DNA of 64,000 nucleotides from Pseudomonas sp. CFBP13508 (GTDB taxonomy: Bacteria > Pseudomonadota > Gammaproteobacteria > Pseudomonadales > Pseudomonadaceae), in contig NZ_QFZZ01000003.1 of the NCBI RefSeq assembly GCF_005233515.1, forward strand, positions 62,001 through 126,000, in the 5' to 3' direction. The translations under genes were made by a program, and so were the position numbers. Shown in pieces: positions 55,523 to 64,000 of this stretch; the stretch's first letter is position 1; each line of letters begins with the position of its first letter. Below the pieces are notes generated by a model. The model did no database searches and had not been told where the DNA came from. It saw only the letters and a list, made by a program, of their open reading frames with translations.

Positions 55523-56257
55523 ATGCGCTGTCAACCGCAATACCAAGGACAGGTTTACATCTGTTTAAAAAACGTACAGACCTGTTTGCTGTGCGATGAG
55601 CCGGCAGAAGCACAAATGCCAATGTGCGAGGCCTGCGAAACCGAGCTGCCCTGGCTCGGCAGCCATTGTCAGAGCTGCGCTTTGCCGCTGGCGGCGGATG
55701 GCCTGACTTGCGGCGAGTGCCTGCTAGAGCCTCCGGCCTTTGAGCAGGTCGCCGTGCCCTGGGTTTATGGCTTCCCCGTTGACAGTCTGATTACACGCTT
55801 TAAACACAACGCGAAATGGCCGTTTGGTCACCTGCTCGCCGACGTTCTCGGCCAATACCTGCAGCATCGCTTCGCCGAGGACTTGCCGCGACCCGATGTG
55901 TTGCTACCGGTGCCGTTGGCGAATAAACGACTGCGTCGGCGAGGATTCAATCAAGCGGCGATGCTCGCGCGCTGGTTGAGTGTGTCGCTGGATTTGCCCT
56001 GTGAAGAACAGCTTCTAAGGCGAGTCATGGACACCGATGCCCAGCAGGATCTCGATGCCAAGGCGCGCAAACGCAATTTGCGCAATGCCTTTGCGCTGGC
56101 GCCTGATGCAGAGGTAAGCGGCCGCTATTTCGCGCTGGTTGACGACGTCTTGACCACTGGCGCGACCGCTCAGGCGCTGGCGCGGTTGTTGATGAATGCA
56201 GGTGCGGCGCGGGTTGATGTGTATTGCCTGGCCCGGACGCCGAAACCCGGTACCTGA
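55523..56257 (+). CDS. comF: ComF-family phosphoribosyltransferase-like protein
   Basis: 244 residues; AGGAAGA precedes the ATG. An N-terminal zinc-finger region has CLLC, CEAC, CQSC and CGEC pairs; the C-terminal phosphoribosyltransferase domain has VLLPVPLANKRLRRRGFNQA and the PRPP loop YFALVDDVLTTGATAQAL. ComF proteins take part in DNA uptake or its processing in competent bacteria. It matches PA0489 in position. The first dozen codons coincide with the BirA-like operator, so the N-terminal residues may be under regulatory rather than protein constraint. Confidence 0.88.
   Translation: MRCQPQYQGQVYICLKNVQTCLLCDEPAEAQMPMCEACETELPWLGSHCQSCALPLAADGLTCGECLLEPPAFEQVAVPWVYGFPVDSLITRFKHNAKWPFGHLLADVLGQYLQHRFAEDLPRPDVLLPVPLANKRLRRRGFNQAAMLARWLSVSLDLPCEEQLLRRVMDTDAQQDLDAKARKRNLRNAFALAPDAEVSGRYFALVDDVLTTGATAQALARLLMNAGAARVDVYCLARTPKPGT
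55530..55560. promoter_or_regulatory. BirA-type biotin operator
   Basis: TGTCAACC-N15-GGTTTACA matches the BirA operator TGTAAACC-N15-GGTTTACA with one mismatch (C for A in the left arm). It lies upstream of bioB on the divergent side and covers the first codons of comF. BirA with biotinyl-AMP would repress bioB here. Confidence 0.72.
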
Positions 56258-56274
56258 AGCGAATACAGATCTCA

Positions 56275-56363
56275 TGTGGGAGCGAGCCTGCTCGCGAATG
56301 GGCGTCACATTCAACAAAGCTGTGGTTGGTCAAACCGCTTTCGCGAGCAGGCTCGCTCCCACA
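56275..56363. repeat. REP doublet between comF and modE
   Basis: Inverted REP cores at 56275-56297 and ending 56363, about 45 bases apart. The spacer has the same start (AATGGGCGTCACAT) as the doublet at 54249-54337, so the two are recent copies of one REPIN. Confidence 0.92.
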
Positions 56364-56442
56364 GGGGCTCGGCGTCAGGCTTGACTCGCGCGTTGCAAGT
56401 GGCCAACGTCCCTCTCATCGCCCGAGCCAGAAGCGTTCTGCC

Positions 56443-57207
56443 ATGTCCCTGCCCACCCTGCTCTCCCAGCACATTGTCCGCCGCCCGCAGCGCATTGCCC
56501 TGCTGCAACACATCGCCGAGCAGGGTTCGATCACCCGCGCGGCGAAGAGCGCGGGGCTCAGTTACAAGGCGGCATGGGATGCGATCGATGAGTTGAACAA
56601 CCTGGCGCAGAAACCCTTGGTCGAGCGCGTGGTGGGTGGCAAGGGTGGTGGCGGCGCCAGACTGTCCAGCGAGGGCGAGCGGGTGCTGCGTCTGTATCAG
56701 AAATTGCAGGCGTTGCAGGCGCAGGTGCTGGAAGCGGCCGAAGACGCCAGTGATCTCGACCTGCTCGGGCGGCTGATGCTCAGGACCAGCGCGCGCAATC
56801 AGCTGCATGGCACGGTCGCGGCGATTCAGGCGCAGGGGCGCAATGATCTGATCCACCTCGAACTGGCCGAAGGCATTGCTCTGGAGGCACAGATCACCCA
56901 CGACAGCACCGTGCATCTGGAATTGCAGATCGGCAGCGACGTGATGGCGCTGATCAAGGCTGGCTGGCTTGAGTTGCTCGGCGCCGATCAGCCGGCCACG
57001 CCCGGACACAATGTCCTGAGCGGCACCATCGAAGCGATCCTCGATGCCGAGGATGGCCCCAGCGAAGTGCGCATTTCCCTGCCCAACGGCCACACTCTCT
57101 GCGCCTTGGCCGAACCGCTGCACTTGCGCAACCAGCAACTCGGCGTGGGGTCTGCGGTGCAGGTGCAATGTGCGCCGTCCAACGTGCTGATCGGCACGCC
57201 GCTCTGA
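56443..57207 (+). CDS. modE: Molybdate-responsive regulator ModE
   Basis: 254 residues from ATG 56443; the frame extends back to 56224 but only through the REP doublet. The N-terminal winged HTH has RIALLQHIAEQGSITRAAKS and SYKAAWDAIDELNNL, then the ModE-specific GGKGGGGARLSSEGER. Two Mop/TOBE molybdate-binding modules follow: SARNQLHGTVAAIQ and GHNVLSGTIEAILD. It should repress or activate molybdenum transport and enzyme genes; no mod transporter lies in this window. Confidence 0.92.
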   Translation: MSLPTLLSQHIVRRPQRIALLQHIAEQGSITRAAKSAGLSYKAAWDAIDELNNLAQKPLVERVVGGKGGGGARLSSEGERVLRLYQKLQALQAQVLEAAEDASDLDLLGRLMLRTSARNQLHGTVAAIQAQGRNDLIHLELAEGIALEAQITHDSTVHLELQIGSDVMALIKAGWLELLGADQPATPGHNVLSGTIEAILDAEDGPSEVRISLPNGHTLCALAEPLHLRNQQLGVGSAVQVQCAPSNVLIGTPL

Positions 57208-57277
57208 TTCGCCCTTGCCACAAAAGCGTCATCGACCCGCATTAAGGTGTTGCCCATAACCAAGCAGGGAGCCTGAT

Positions 57278-59179
57278 GTGAGCCTATTAGAAGAAAACCA
57301 ATCCACTGATCTGGAAAAAATGGTCGGCCTCAGCCGTCGCGGTTTCATCAGCGCCGGCGCGTTGTGCGGGGCGGCGATGTTCCTCGGCGGCAACCTGCTG
57401 AGCCGCAGCGTCATGGCCGCCAGCGTCAGCGCCGGCAACAGCCGCCTGCTCGGTTTCGAGAGCATTCCGGCGGCGACCACCGACGCCATCAGCCTGCCCA
57501 AGGGCTACAAGTCTTCGGTGCTGATCAGTTGGGGCCAGCCGTTGCACAAGAACGGCCCGGCCTTCGATCCGAGCGGTAACGGCACCGCTGCCGCACAGGA
57601 AGTGCAGTTCGGCGACAACAATGACGGCATGAGCCTGTTCGCCTTCCCGGACGACAAGAACCGCGCGCTGATGGCGATCAACAACGAATACACCAACTAT
57701 CGCTACCTGTATCCGCATGGCGGCATGCCGCAGTCGGCTGAGGATGTGCGCAAGGCATTGGCCTGCGAAGGCGTGTCGGTGATCGAAGTGCAGCGCAAGA
57801 ACGGCCAGTGGCAATTCGTCCAGGGCTCGCGCTACAACCGTCGGATTCACGGTAACTCGCCGCTGCGCATCAGCGGTCCGGCCCGCGGCCACGACTTGAT
57901 GAAAACCGCCGCCGACAAGCACGGCAAAAAAGTCCTCGGCACCTTCCAGAACTGCGCCAACGGCAAGACACCGTGGGGCACCTACCTGACCTGCGAAGAA
58001 AACTTCACCGACTGCTTCGGCAGCAGCAACGCCCAGCAGCAATTCGATGCGGCGCAAAAGCGCTACGGCGTTGTCGCCAGCAGCAAAGACATCAACTGGC
58101 ACCCGCACGACCCGCGCTTCGACATGGCCAAGAACCCCAACGAACTCAACCGTCACGGCTGGGTGGTCGAGATCGATCCGTTCGACCCGCAATCGACTCC
58201 GGTCAAACGCACCGCGCTGGGCCGCTTCAAGCATGAAAACGCCGCGCTGGCCGAGACCGACGATGGTCGCGCTGTGGTGTACATGGGTGACGACGAGCGT
58301 GGCGAGTTCATTTACAAATTCGTCAGCCGTGATCGCATCAACCATCGCAATCAGAAAGCCAACCGCGACATCCTCGATCACGGCACGTTGTATGTGGCCA
58401 AATTCGATGCCGGTGACGGCAACCCCGATCATCCGAAAGGCCAGGGCCAGTGGATCGAGCTGACCCACGGCAAGAACGGCATCGACGCCAGCAGCGGGTT
58501 TGCCGATCAGGCGGAAGTGCTGATTCACGCGCGCCTTGCCGCCAGCGTGGTTGGCGCAACACGCATGGACCGCCCGGAGTGGATCGTCGTCAGTCCCAAG
58601 GACGGCCAGGTTTATTGCACCCTGACCAACAACGCCAAGCGCGGCGAGGACGGCCAACCGGTGGGCGGTCCAAACCCGCGCGAGAAGAACGTTTACGGGC
58701 AGATTCTGCGCTGGCGTACCGACCGCAACGATCACGCCTCGAAGACGTTTGCGTGGGATCTGTTTGTGGTCGCAGGCAACCCGGGCGTGCATGCCGGTAC
58801 GCCGAAGGGTGGCTCATCCAACATCACCCCGCAGAACATGTTCAACAGCCCCGACGGTCTGGGTTTCGACAAGGCCGGACGCCTGTGGATTCTCACCGAC
58901 GGCGACTCGAGCAACGCTGGCGACTTCGCCGGCATGGGCAACAACCAGATGCTCTGCGCCGATCCTGCGACCGGTGAGATTCGCCGTTTCATGGTCGGGC
59001 CGGTCGGTTGCGAAGTGACCGGGATCAGCTTCTCGCCGGATCAGAAAACCCTGTTTGTCGGGATCCAGCATCCGGGCGAAAACGGCGGTTCTACCTTCCC
59101 CGAGCATCTGCCCAATGGCAAGCCAAGGTCTTCGGTGATGGCGATTACCCGCGAAGACGGCGGGATTGTCGGCGCCTGA
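57278..59179 (+). CDS. phoX: PhoX-family phosphatase (DUF839), Tat-exported
   Basis: 633 residues from GTG 57278, with GGGAG seven bases upstream. The N-terminus has a twin-arginine signal, LSRRGFISAGALCGAAMFLG, so the folded protein is exported to the periplasm. Downstream blocks FAFPDDKNRALMAINNEYTN, TYLTCEENFTDCFGS, NRHGWVVEIDPFDP and YMGDDERGEFIYKFVSRD are those of PhoX, a calcium/iron-dependent alkaline phosphatase. No convincing Pho box is visible in the 70 bases upstream. Confidence 0.9.
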   Translation: MSLLEENQSTDLEKMVGLSRRGFISAGALCGAAMFLGGNLLSRSVMAASVSAGNSRLLGFESIPAATTDAISLPKGYKSSVLISWGQPLHKNGPAFDPSGNGTAAAQEVQFGDNNDGMSLFAFPDDKNRALMAINNEYTNYRYLYPHGGMPQSAEDVRKALACEGVSVIEVQRKNGQWQFVQGSRYNRRIHGNSPLRISGPARGHDLMKTAADKHGKKVLGTFQNCANGKTPWGTYLTCEENFTDCFGSSNAQQQFDAAQKRYGVVASSKDINWHPHDPRFDMAKNPNELNRHGWVVEIDPFDPQSTPVKRTALGRFKHENAALAETDDGRAVVYMGDDERGEFIYKFVSRDRINHRNQKANRDILDHGTLYVAKFDAGDGNPDHPKGQGQWIELTHGKNGIDASSGFADQAEVLIHARLAASVVGATRMDRPEWIVVSPKDGQVYCTLTNNAKRGEDGQPVGGPNPREKNVYGQILRWRTDRNDHASKTFAWDLFVVAGNPGVHAGTPKGGSSNITPQNMFNSPDGLGFDKAGRLWILTDGDSSNAGDFAGMGNNQMLCADPATGEIRRFMVGPVGCEVTGISFSPDQKTLFVGIQHPGENGGSTFPEHLPNGKPRSSVMAITREDGGIVGA

Positions 59180-59190
59180 TAAACCGCTTT

Positions 59191-59250
59191 CGCGAGCAGG
59201 CTCGCTCCCACAGGGAATCGCATTCCAAGGTGGGAGCGAGCCTGCTCGCG
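59191..59250. repeat. REP doublet between phoX and srkA
   Basis: Inverted REP cores at 59191-59212 and 59230-59250, 17 bases apart. Confidence 0.92.
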
Positions 59251-59343
59251 AAGAGGCCCGGGCAGACACCAACACCCTTCGCGCCGCCATCTGCGCTACC
59301 ATGCCGAGCCGGACGCAGCAGCCTGCTGCGCGCAGGAGTCAGC

Positions 59344-60318
59344 ATGGCCCACCCGTTTGAAACCCTCACCCCCGATCTCGTCCTGGATGCCGTCGAAAGC
59401 ATCGGTTTTCTCAGCGACGCGCGCATCCTGGCGCTCAACAGCTACGAAAACCGTGTGTATCAGGTCGGTATCGAAGACTCCGAGCCGCTGATTGCCAAGT
59501 TCTATCGTCCGCAGCGCTGGACCAAAGAGGCCATCCTCGAAGAGCACCAGTTCACCTTCGAACTGGCCGACATCGACATCCCGGTGGTAGCGCCGCTGAT
59601 CCACAACGGCGAAACCCTGCATGAGCACGCCGGTTTCCGCTTCACCCTGTTCCCGCGTCGTGGTGGTCGGGCGCCGGAGCCGGGCAATCTTGATCAACTG
59701 TATCGCCTCGGCCAGTTGCTCGGGCGCATGCATGCGGTGGGCGGGACCAAGCCGTTCGAGCACCGCGAAGCCCTCGCCGTGCAGAACTTCGGCCATGCCT
59801 CGCTGAACACTTTGCTCGAAGGCAATTTCATTCCCAAGAGCCTGCTGCCGGCTTACGAGTCGGTTGCCCGCGACCTGCTCAAACGCGTCGAAGACGTCTA
59901 CGCCGCCACGCCGCACCAGAACATCCGCATGCACGGCGACTGCCACCCCGGCAACATGATGTGCCGCGACGAGATGTTCCACATCGTCGACCTCGACGAC
60001 TGCCGCATGGGCCCGGCGGTGCAGGACATCTGGATGATGCTCGCCGGCGATCGCCAGGAGTGTCTGGGGCAGTTGTCGGAACTGATGGACGGCTACAACG
60101 AATTCCATGATTTCGACCCGCGCGAGCTGGCGCTGATCGAACCGTTGCGCGCCCTGCGCCTGATGCACTACAGCGCCTGGCTGGCGCGGCGCTGGGACGA
60201 CCCGGCGTTCCCGCACAGCTTTCCGTGGTTTGGCACGGAGCGGTATTGGGGCGACCAGGTGCTGGCGTTGCGTGAGCAACTGTCCGCGCTTAACGAAGAA
60301 CCTTTGAAGTTGTTCTGA
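59344..60318 (+). CDS. srkA: Stress response kinase SrkA (YihE)
   Basis: 324 residues from ATG 59344 (GGAG upstream); the frame runs back to 59008 over phoX and the REP doublet only. Aminoglycoside-phosphotransferase/choline-kinase fold: NSYENRVYQVGIED at the nucleotide loop, IRMHGDCHPGNMM (Brenner motif) and HIVDLDDCRMGPA (metal-binding Asp). E. coli SrkA is a Ser/Thr kinase that protects from stress-induced death and has nearly the same length (328 aa). Confidence 0.92.
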   Translation: MAHPFETLTPDLVLDAVESIGFLSDARILALNSYENRVYQVGIEDSEPLIAKFYRPQRWTKEAILEEHQFTFELADIDIPVVAPLIHNGETLHEHAGFRFTLFPRRGGRAPEPGNLDQLYRLGQLLGRMHAVGGTKPFEHREALAVQNFGHASLNTLLEGNFIPKSLLPAYESVARDLLKRVEDVYAATPHQNIRMHGDCHPGNMMCRDEMFHIVDLDDCRMGPAVQDIWMMLAGDRQECLGQLSELMDGYNEFHDFDPRELALIEPLRALRLMHYSAWLARRWDDPAFPHSFPWFGTERYWGDQVLALREQLSALNEEPLKLF

Positions 60319-60328
60319 ATTAAAGATC

Positions 60329-60405
60329 AAAAGATCGCAGCCTTCGGCAGCTCCTACCTTGGAATGCATATCCCTGTAGGAGCTGCCGAAGGCTGCGATC
60401 TTTTT
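60329..60405. repeat. Second-class REP inverted repeat / terminator
   Basis: AAGATCGCAGCCTTCGGCAG-type arms at 60329-60357 and 60376-60405 are inverted over about 29 bases. The right arm runs into TTTTT, so it can also terminate srkA. Different family from the GAGCAGGCTCGC doublets. Confidence 0.88.
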
Positions 60406-60479
60406 GCTTTCTGACACGACACATCTATACAACCTCCTTACAATCCCTCCTTTGTCAGCTGCCTGAGCAAGGATTCTGC

Positions 60480-61367
60480 ATGCAAGCCGCCAACCCGCGT
60501 CGCGGGTACATACTGGGCCTGAGCGCCTACATCATCTGGGGCCTGTTCCCGATCTATTTCAAAGCCATCGCCGAAGTCCCGGCCGTCGAGATCATCATCC
60601 ACCGGGTGCTGTGGTCGGCGCTGTTCGGTGCGTTGCTGCTGATGGTGTGGAAACACCCGGGCTGGCTGCGCGAGTTGCTCGACAATCCTAAGCGCCTGGC
60701 GATTCTGGCCCTGAGCGGCACGCTGATCGCGGCCAACTGGCTGACCTATGTCTGGTCGGTGAACAACGGCCGCATGCTCGAGGCGAGTCTGGGTTACTAC
60801 ATCAATCCGCTGGTCAACGTGCTGTTGGGCATGGTGATCCTTGGCGAACGGCTGCGGCGCATGCAGTGGGTGGCGGTCGGGCTGGCTGCTATCGGCGTCG
60901 CGCAGCAGGTGTGGCAGGTCGGCAGTCTGCCGTGGGTGTCGCTGGCGCTGGCGCTCACCTTCGGTTTCTACGGCCTGATCCGCAAGCAGGCGCCGGTCAA
61001 AGCGCTGCCGGGGCTGGTAGTGGAAACCTGGATGCTGGTGCCGATTGCGATTGCGTGGTTGCTGTTCAATCAGACCGCCACGAGTGTGCAGCCAGCCTTC
61101 TGGACCACCTCCGAAGCCTGGTGGCTGGTGGCTGCCGGGCCGGTGACGCTGGTGCCGCTGGTGTGTTTCAACGCCGCCACCCGCCACTTGCCCTACACCA
61201 CCATCGGCTTCCTGCAATACATCGCGCCGACGCTGGTGTTGCTGCAAGCCGTGCTGCTGTTTGGCGAGCACTTATCTTCGAGCACGCTGGTCGCGTTCAT
61301 GTTTATCTGGGCCGGTCTGGCGGTCTATAGCGTTGATGCGTGGATAAGTTTGCGCCGGCGCGCCTGA
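60480..61367 (+). CDS. rarD: RarD, EamA-type transporter
   Basis: 295 residues with about ten hydrophobic spans in two EamA repeats. GYILGLSAYIIWGLFPIYFK and HRVLWSALFGALLLMVWKHP are the RarD opening; NWLTYVWSVNNGRMLEASLG and GYYINPLVNVLLGMVILGER the conserved middle; TTIGFLQYIAPTLVLLQAVL the second repeat. E. coli RarD is linked to chloramphenicol sensitivity; the true substrate is unknown. It lies 162 bases after srkA. Confidence 0.92.
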   Translation: MQAANPRRGYILGLSAYIIWGLFPIYFKAIAEVPAVEIIIHRVLWSALFGALLLMVWKHPGWLRELLDNPKRLAILALSGTLIAANWLTYVWSVNNGRMLEASLGYYINPLVNVLLGMVILGERLRRMQWVAVGLAAIGVAQQVWQVGSLPWVSLALALTFGFYGLIRKQAPVKALPGLVVETWMLVPIAIAWLLFNQTATSVQPAFWTTSEAWWLVAAGPVTLVPLVCFNAATRHLPYTTIGFLQYIAPTLVLLQAVLLFGEHLSSSTLVAFMFIWAGLAVYSVDAWISLRRRA

Positions 61368-61590
61368 TCAAAAAACGCACAAACCTCTACAGGCCACGGT
61401 TCTCGTGGCCTGCATCGTTCCTTCCCAAGCTTATCCACAGCGTGATCCCCGCCGTTTGTGCGCAAGTCGCTGAATGTTGGCGGTTTTTTGAGCAATAGAC
61501 GCAAAGCCACGGCCGGCGTGGCGTGGCGCTCTGTCTCTACAGGTTATCCACAGGCAGGTGCACGTTAAACCTGAATAACCCTGTCTGCGC

Positions 61591-62109
61591 TTAAACCTCT
61601 GTGCGTAACACCAGTTCGACCATCAAATCATCGGCCAGGGTTTCCAGGCGCGCCTGCAACACATCCAGCGACAGCGTCAGTGGTACCGCGAGAATCGCCT
61701 CGGCGTGAAACAGCGGCTCGCTGCTCATCGGCGCCGGGCGCACCTCAGTTACCAGCCGCTCCAGGTTCACACCCTGCTCGCTCAACAGCCGAGTGATATC
61801 GCGGACGATACCCGGCCGGTCATTGCCGACCAGTTCCATGGCGATCGGTTTCCACGTGCAGGACTGCTCCACTCCGCTTTCGGCAATCAGTACCCGAATG
61901 CCATGGGCCGACAGCGCTTGCAGGGCATCGACCAGTTCGTCGTAAGCCTCCGCCGGCACACCCACGCGCAGAATCCCGGCGAACTGCCCGGCCATCCGTG
62001 ACATGCGGCTTTCCAGCCAGTTGCCGCCGTGCTCGGCAATGCATTGGGCGATGCGCTCGACCTGCCCGGGCTTGTCCGGGGCGAAAACGGTGAGTACGAG
62101 ATGGTCCAT
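61591..62109 (-). CDS. GcvR-like two-ACT-domain regulatory protein
   Basis: 172 residues. Two ACT domains are visible: LVLTVFAPDKPGQVERIAQC with GGNWLESRMSRMAGQFAGIL, and MELVGNDRPGIVRDITRLL with GVNLERLVTEVRPAPMSSEP. This is the layout of glycine cleavage system transcriptional repressor GcvR and its relatives, which bind amino acids and control a partner protein rather than DNA. Monocistronic, convergent with rarD. Confidence 0.85.
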   Translation of the reverse strand: MDHLVLTVFAPDKPGQVERIAQCIAEHGGNWLESRMSRMAGQFAGILRVGVPAEAYDELVDALQALSAHGIRVLIAESGVEQSCTWKPIAMELVGNDRPGIVRDITRLLSEQGVNLERLVTEVRPAPMSSEPLFHAEAILAVPLTLSLDVLQARLETLADDLMVELVLRTEV

Positions 62110-62193
62110 GGCGCAGCCCTCTTGTCATGACTTTTGTTATCGAAGGGCAAGTATAGGCAAGGGCTGATTCTGTGTTGAATCGACTGGCCCCTT

Positions 62194-62253
62194 CGCGAGC
62201 AGGCTCGCTCCCACAGGGGTCGCATTCCAAATGTGGGAGCGAGCCTGCTCGCG
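62194..62253. repeat. REP doublet upstream of glcB
   Basis: Inverted REP cores at 62194-62215 and 62232-62253, 16 bases apart. Confidence 0.93.
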
Positions 62254-62652
62254 AATGGCAGCACTGGGGATCTGCGCGACAGACAAATCGTGTACAACTT
62301 TCGATATTTAACTGGAACAATCCAATGCTTTTTTGAGAACATCCCGTTCCGCGACGTGACCGCAATGCGTCATGAGGTCGCAGAACGACGTAATTAGTCT
62401 GATTTTCACAAGCGCAACTCATCATGTAGTATGCCGCAGCGCGCACTACATAACGCTGGATCGATGTCTGCCCAAGGCCGTTCGCAACCCTGAAAGCCCC
62501 GTCAGCAAGGCCTCCAAGCCGTTGATTGGTCCTAGCCCAGCCGCCAGCAATGGCATGTACTGGTCGGCAGGTTTGTGGTTTAAATGGCCAGAAGCTTCAT
62601 TGTTAAATTGACGAGCTGAAAAGCGAAATAGCTGAGCAGAGTGAGGCAAGCA
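62254..62652. other. Upstream region of glcB
   Basis: 399 bases with no gene. It must hold the glcB promoter; I see no operator I can name. GAGG lies ten bases before the glcB ATG. Confidence 0.5.
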
Positions 62653-64000
62653 ATGACTGAACACGTTCAAGTCGGTGGCCTGCAGGTCGCCAAAGTCCTG
62701 TTCGACTTCGTGAACAACGAAGCCATTCCCGGTACCGGCCTCACCGCCGAACAATTCTGGGAAGGTGCCGACAAGGTCATTCACGACCTGGCGCCGAAGA
62801 ACAAAGCCCTACTCGCCAAACGCGATGACTTCCAGGCGCGCATCGATGCCTGGCATCAGCAGCATGCCGGCCAGGCGCACGATGCCGTGGCCTACAAAGC
62901 TTTCCTGCAAGAGATCGGTTATCTGCTGCCGGAAGCGGCTGATTTCCAGGCGACGACGCAAAACGTCGACGATGAAATCGCCCGCACTGCCGGCCCGCAA
63001 CTGGTCGTGCCGGTGATGAATGCGCGATTCGCGCTCAACGCCTCGAACGCCCGCTGGGGTTCGCTGTACGATGCTCTCTACGGCACCGACGCGATCAGCG
63101 AAGACGGCGGTGCGGAAAAAGGCAAAGGCTACAACAAGGTGCGTGGCGACAAAGTCATCGCCTTCGCCCGTGCTTTCCTCGACGAAGCCGCACCACTGGC
63201 CGCCGGCTCCCACGTCGAGTCGACCGGCTACAAAATCGCTGACGGCAAACTGGTCGTCACTCTGAAGGGCGGCAGCAACAGCGGCCTGCGCGATGACGCT
63301 CAGTTGATCGGCTTCCAAGGCGACGCCAACGCGCCGATCGCGGTGCTGCTCAAGCACAACGGCCTGCACTTCGAAATCCAGATCGACGCCAGCACTCCGG
63401 TCGGCCAGACCGACGCCGCCGGCGTCAAAGACATCCTCATGGAAGCGGCGCTGACCACGATCATGGACTGCGAAGACTCCGTGGCCGCCGTTGACGCCGA
63501 CGACAAAGTGGTGATCTACCGCAACTGGCTCGGCCTGATGAAAGGCGACCTCGCGGAATCCGTGTCCAAGGGCGGCCAGACCTTCACCCGCACCATGAAC
63601 CCGGATCGCACCTACACCGCGCCAAATGGCGGTGAAGTGACGTTGCACGGTCGTTCGCTGCTGTTCGTGCGTAACGTTGGCCATCTGATGACCATCGACG
63701 CGATCCTCGACAGCCAAGGCAACGAAGTGCCGGAAGGCATTCTCGACGGTCTGGTGACTTGCCTGGCCGCAATGCACAACCTCAACGGCAACACCTCGCG
63801 ACGCAATACCCGCACCGGTTCGGTGTACATCGTCAAACCGAAAATGCACGGCCCGGAAGAAGCGGCGTTCACCAACGAGCTGTTCGGGCGTATCGAAGAT
63901 GTCCTGCGCTTGCCGCGCAACACCCTGAAAGTCGGGATCATGGACGAGGAGCGCCGCACCACGGTCAACCTCAAGGCCTGCATCAAGGCGGCCAGCGAGC
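62653..64000 (+). CDS. glcB: Malate synthase G GlcB, 3'-truncated by the window
   Basis: 449 codons are present and the frame is open at the window end; the full enzyme is about 725 residues. The start [20 protein letters not shown] and the blocks [51 protein letters not shown] and [17 protein letters not shown] are those of malate synthase G. The enzyme condenses glyoxylate with acetyl-CoA to malate in the glyoxylate bypass and glycolate use. A GAGG lies ten bases before the ATG. Confidence 0.95.
   Translation, partial: MTEHVQVGGLQVAKVLFDFVNNEAIPGTGLTAEQFWEGADKVIHDLAPKNKALLAKRDDFQARIDAWHQQHAGQAHDAVAYKAFLQEIGYLLPEAADFQATTQNVDDEIARTAGPQLVVPVMNARFALNASNARWGSLYDALYGTDAISEDGGAEKGKGYNKVRGDKVIAFARAFLDEAAPLAAGSHVESTGYKIADGKLVVTLKGGSNSGLRDDAQLIGFQGDANAPIAVLLKHNGLHFEIQIDASTPVGQTDAAGVKDILMEAALTTIMDCEDSVAAVDADDKVVIYRNWLGLMKGDLAESVSKGGQTFTRTMNPDRTYTAPNGGEVTLHGRSLLFVRNVGHLMTIDAILDSQGNEVPEGILDGLVTCLAAMHNLNGNTSRRNTRTGSVYIVKPKMHGPEEAAFTNELFGRIEDVLRLPRNTLKVGIMDEERRTTVNLKACIKAASE

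Noticed and set aside
57287..58792. 501-codon minus-strand frame opposite phoX
   Set aside because: Shadow of phoX; the plus strand has the Tat signal and PhoX motifs.
59008..59343. N-terminal extension of srkA, and likewise modE back to 56224
   Set aside because: Both extensions run through REP doublets and neighbouring genes; the internal ATG starts give normal-length proteins.

Overview
The window looks like a chromosome segment of a fluorescent-group Pseudomonas. The GC-rich right part (about 28.3 kb to the end) carries davBA, pqqFABCDE, three tandem PA0506-0508-like acyl-CoA dehydrogenases, bioFHCD/bioB, comF, modE, phoX, srkA, rarD and glcB. This follows the gene order I know from P. 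aeruginosa PA0482-PA0508, with the typical pseudomonad REP doublets scattered between genes. The left 27 kb is visibly AT-richer, has little core metabolism and ends at a 23-base tRNA 3'-end fragment (27244-27266) that has no tRNA body upstream. I read 1-27243 as a genomic island or nested set of mobile elements inserted at a tRNA gene whose intact copy should lie left of the window.

Island layout. At 2-4736 three overlapping genes (two tyrosine recombinases, one of 1079 residues, and a small coiled-coil protein) form a transposition module of the Tn554 / gamma-mobile-trio (GmtY-GmtZ-GmtX) type; the first gene starts before the window. Facing it is a convergent minus-strand array from about 18.0 kb down to 5.28 kb: a small gene broken by an amber codon, a 422-aa protein with a RusA-like patch, a PD-(D/E)XK-like nuclease, a three-Cys-motif-partner protein (TcmP), a DUF5131 (phage Gp37/Gp68) three-Cys protein, a second TcmP, a nitrilase-fold protein fused to an unknown C-terminus, an SMC/RecF-like ATPase with a zinc hook, and a Toprim protein. 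It resembles one or two uncharacterised anti-mobile-element systems carried as transposon cargo. A (GTCG)7 tract and a candidate promoter lie at its head. From 18.2 to 26.3 kb are accessory genes: small hypothetical proteins, a channel-like membrane protein, a secreted HEXXH metallopeptidase, a lipase paired with a membrane TPR-like protein, a HAD-fold protein with a TTG start, and an orphan ParS/MbcA-type antitoxin. Just right of the tRNA fragment is a frameshifted remnant of a Mu gpF-like phage protein with a barnase/EndoU/RelE-like nuclease tail.

Core region. An AsnC-family regulator precedes davBA (lysine to 5-aminovalerate). The PQQ operon follows (pqqF, A, B, C, D, E and an S9 peptidase), with a hairpin over the pqqF start codon, an attenuator-like terminator after pqqA and a REP doublet between pqqB and pqqC. 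Next are a Pmp3/YqaE peptide, a toxin-antitoxin pair, a class III aminotransferase divergent from a LysR regulator, three acyl-CoA dehydrogenase paralogues with a GGDEF protein between the second and third, and the biotin genes. A BirA-type operator sits in the bioB-comF divergent region. The window ends inside malate synthase G (glcB).

Limits: families were assigned by eye from motifs and remembered sequences. No search, structure prediction or RNA folding was run.
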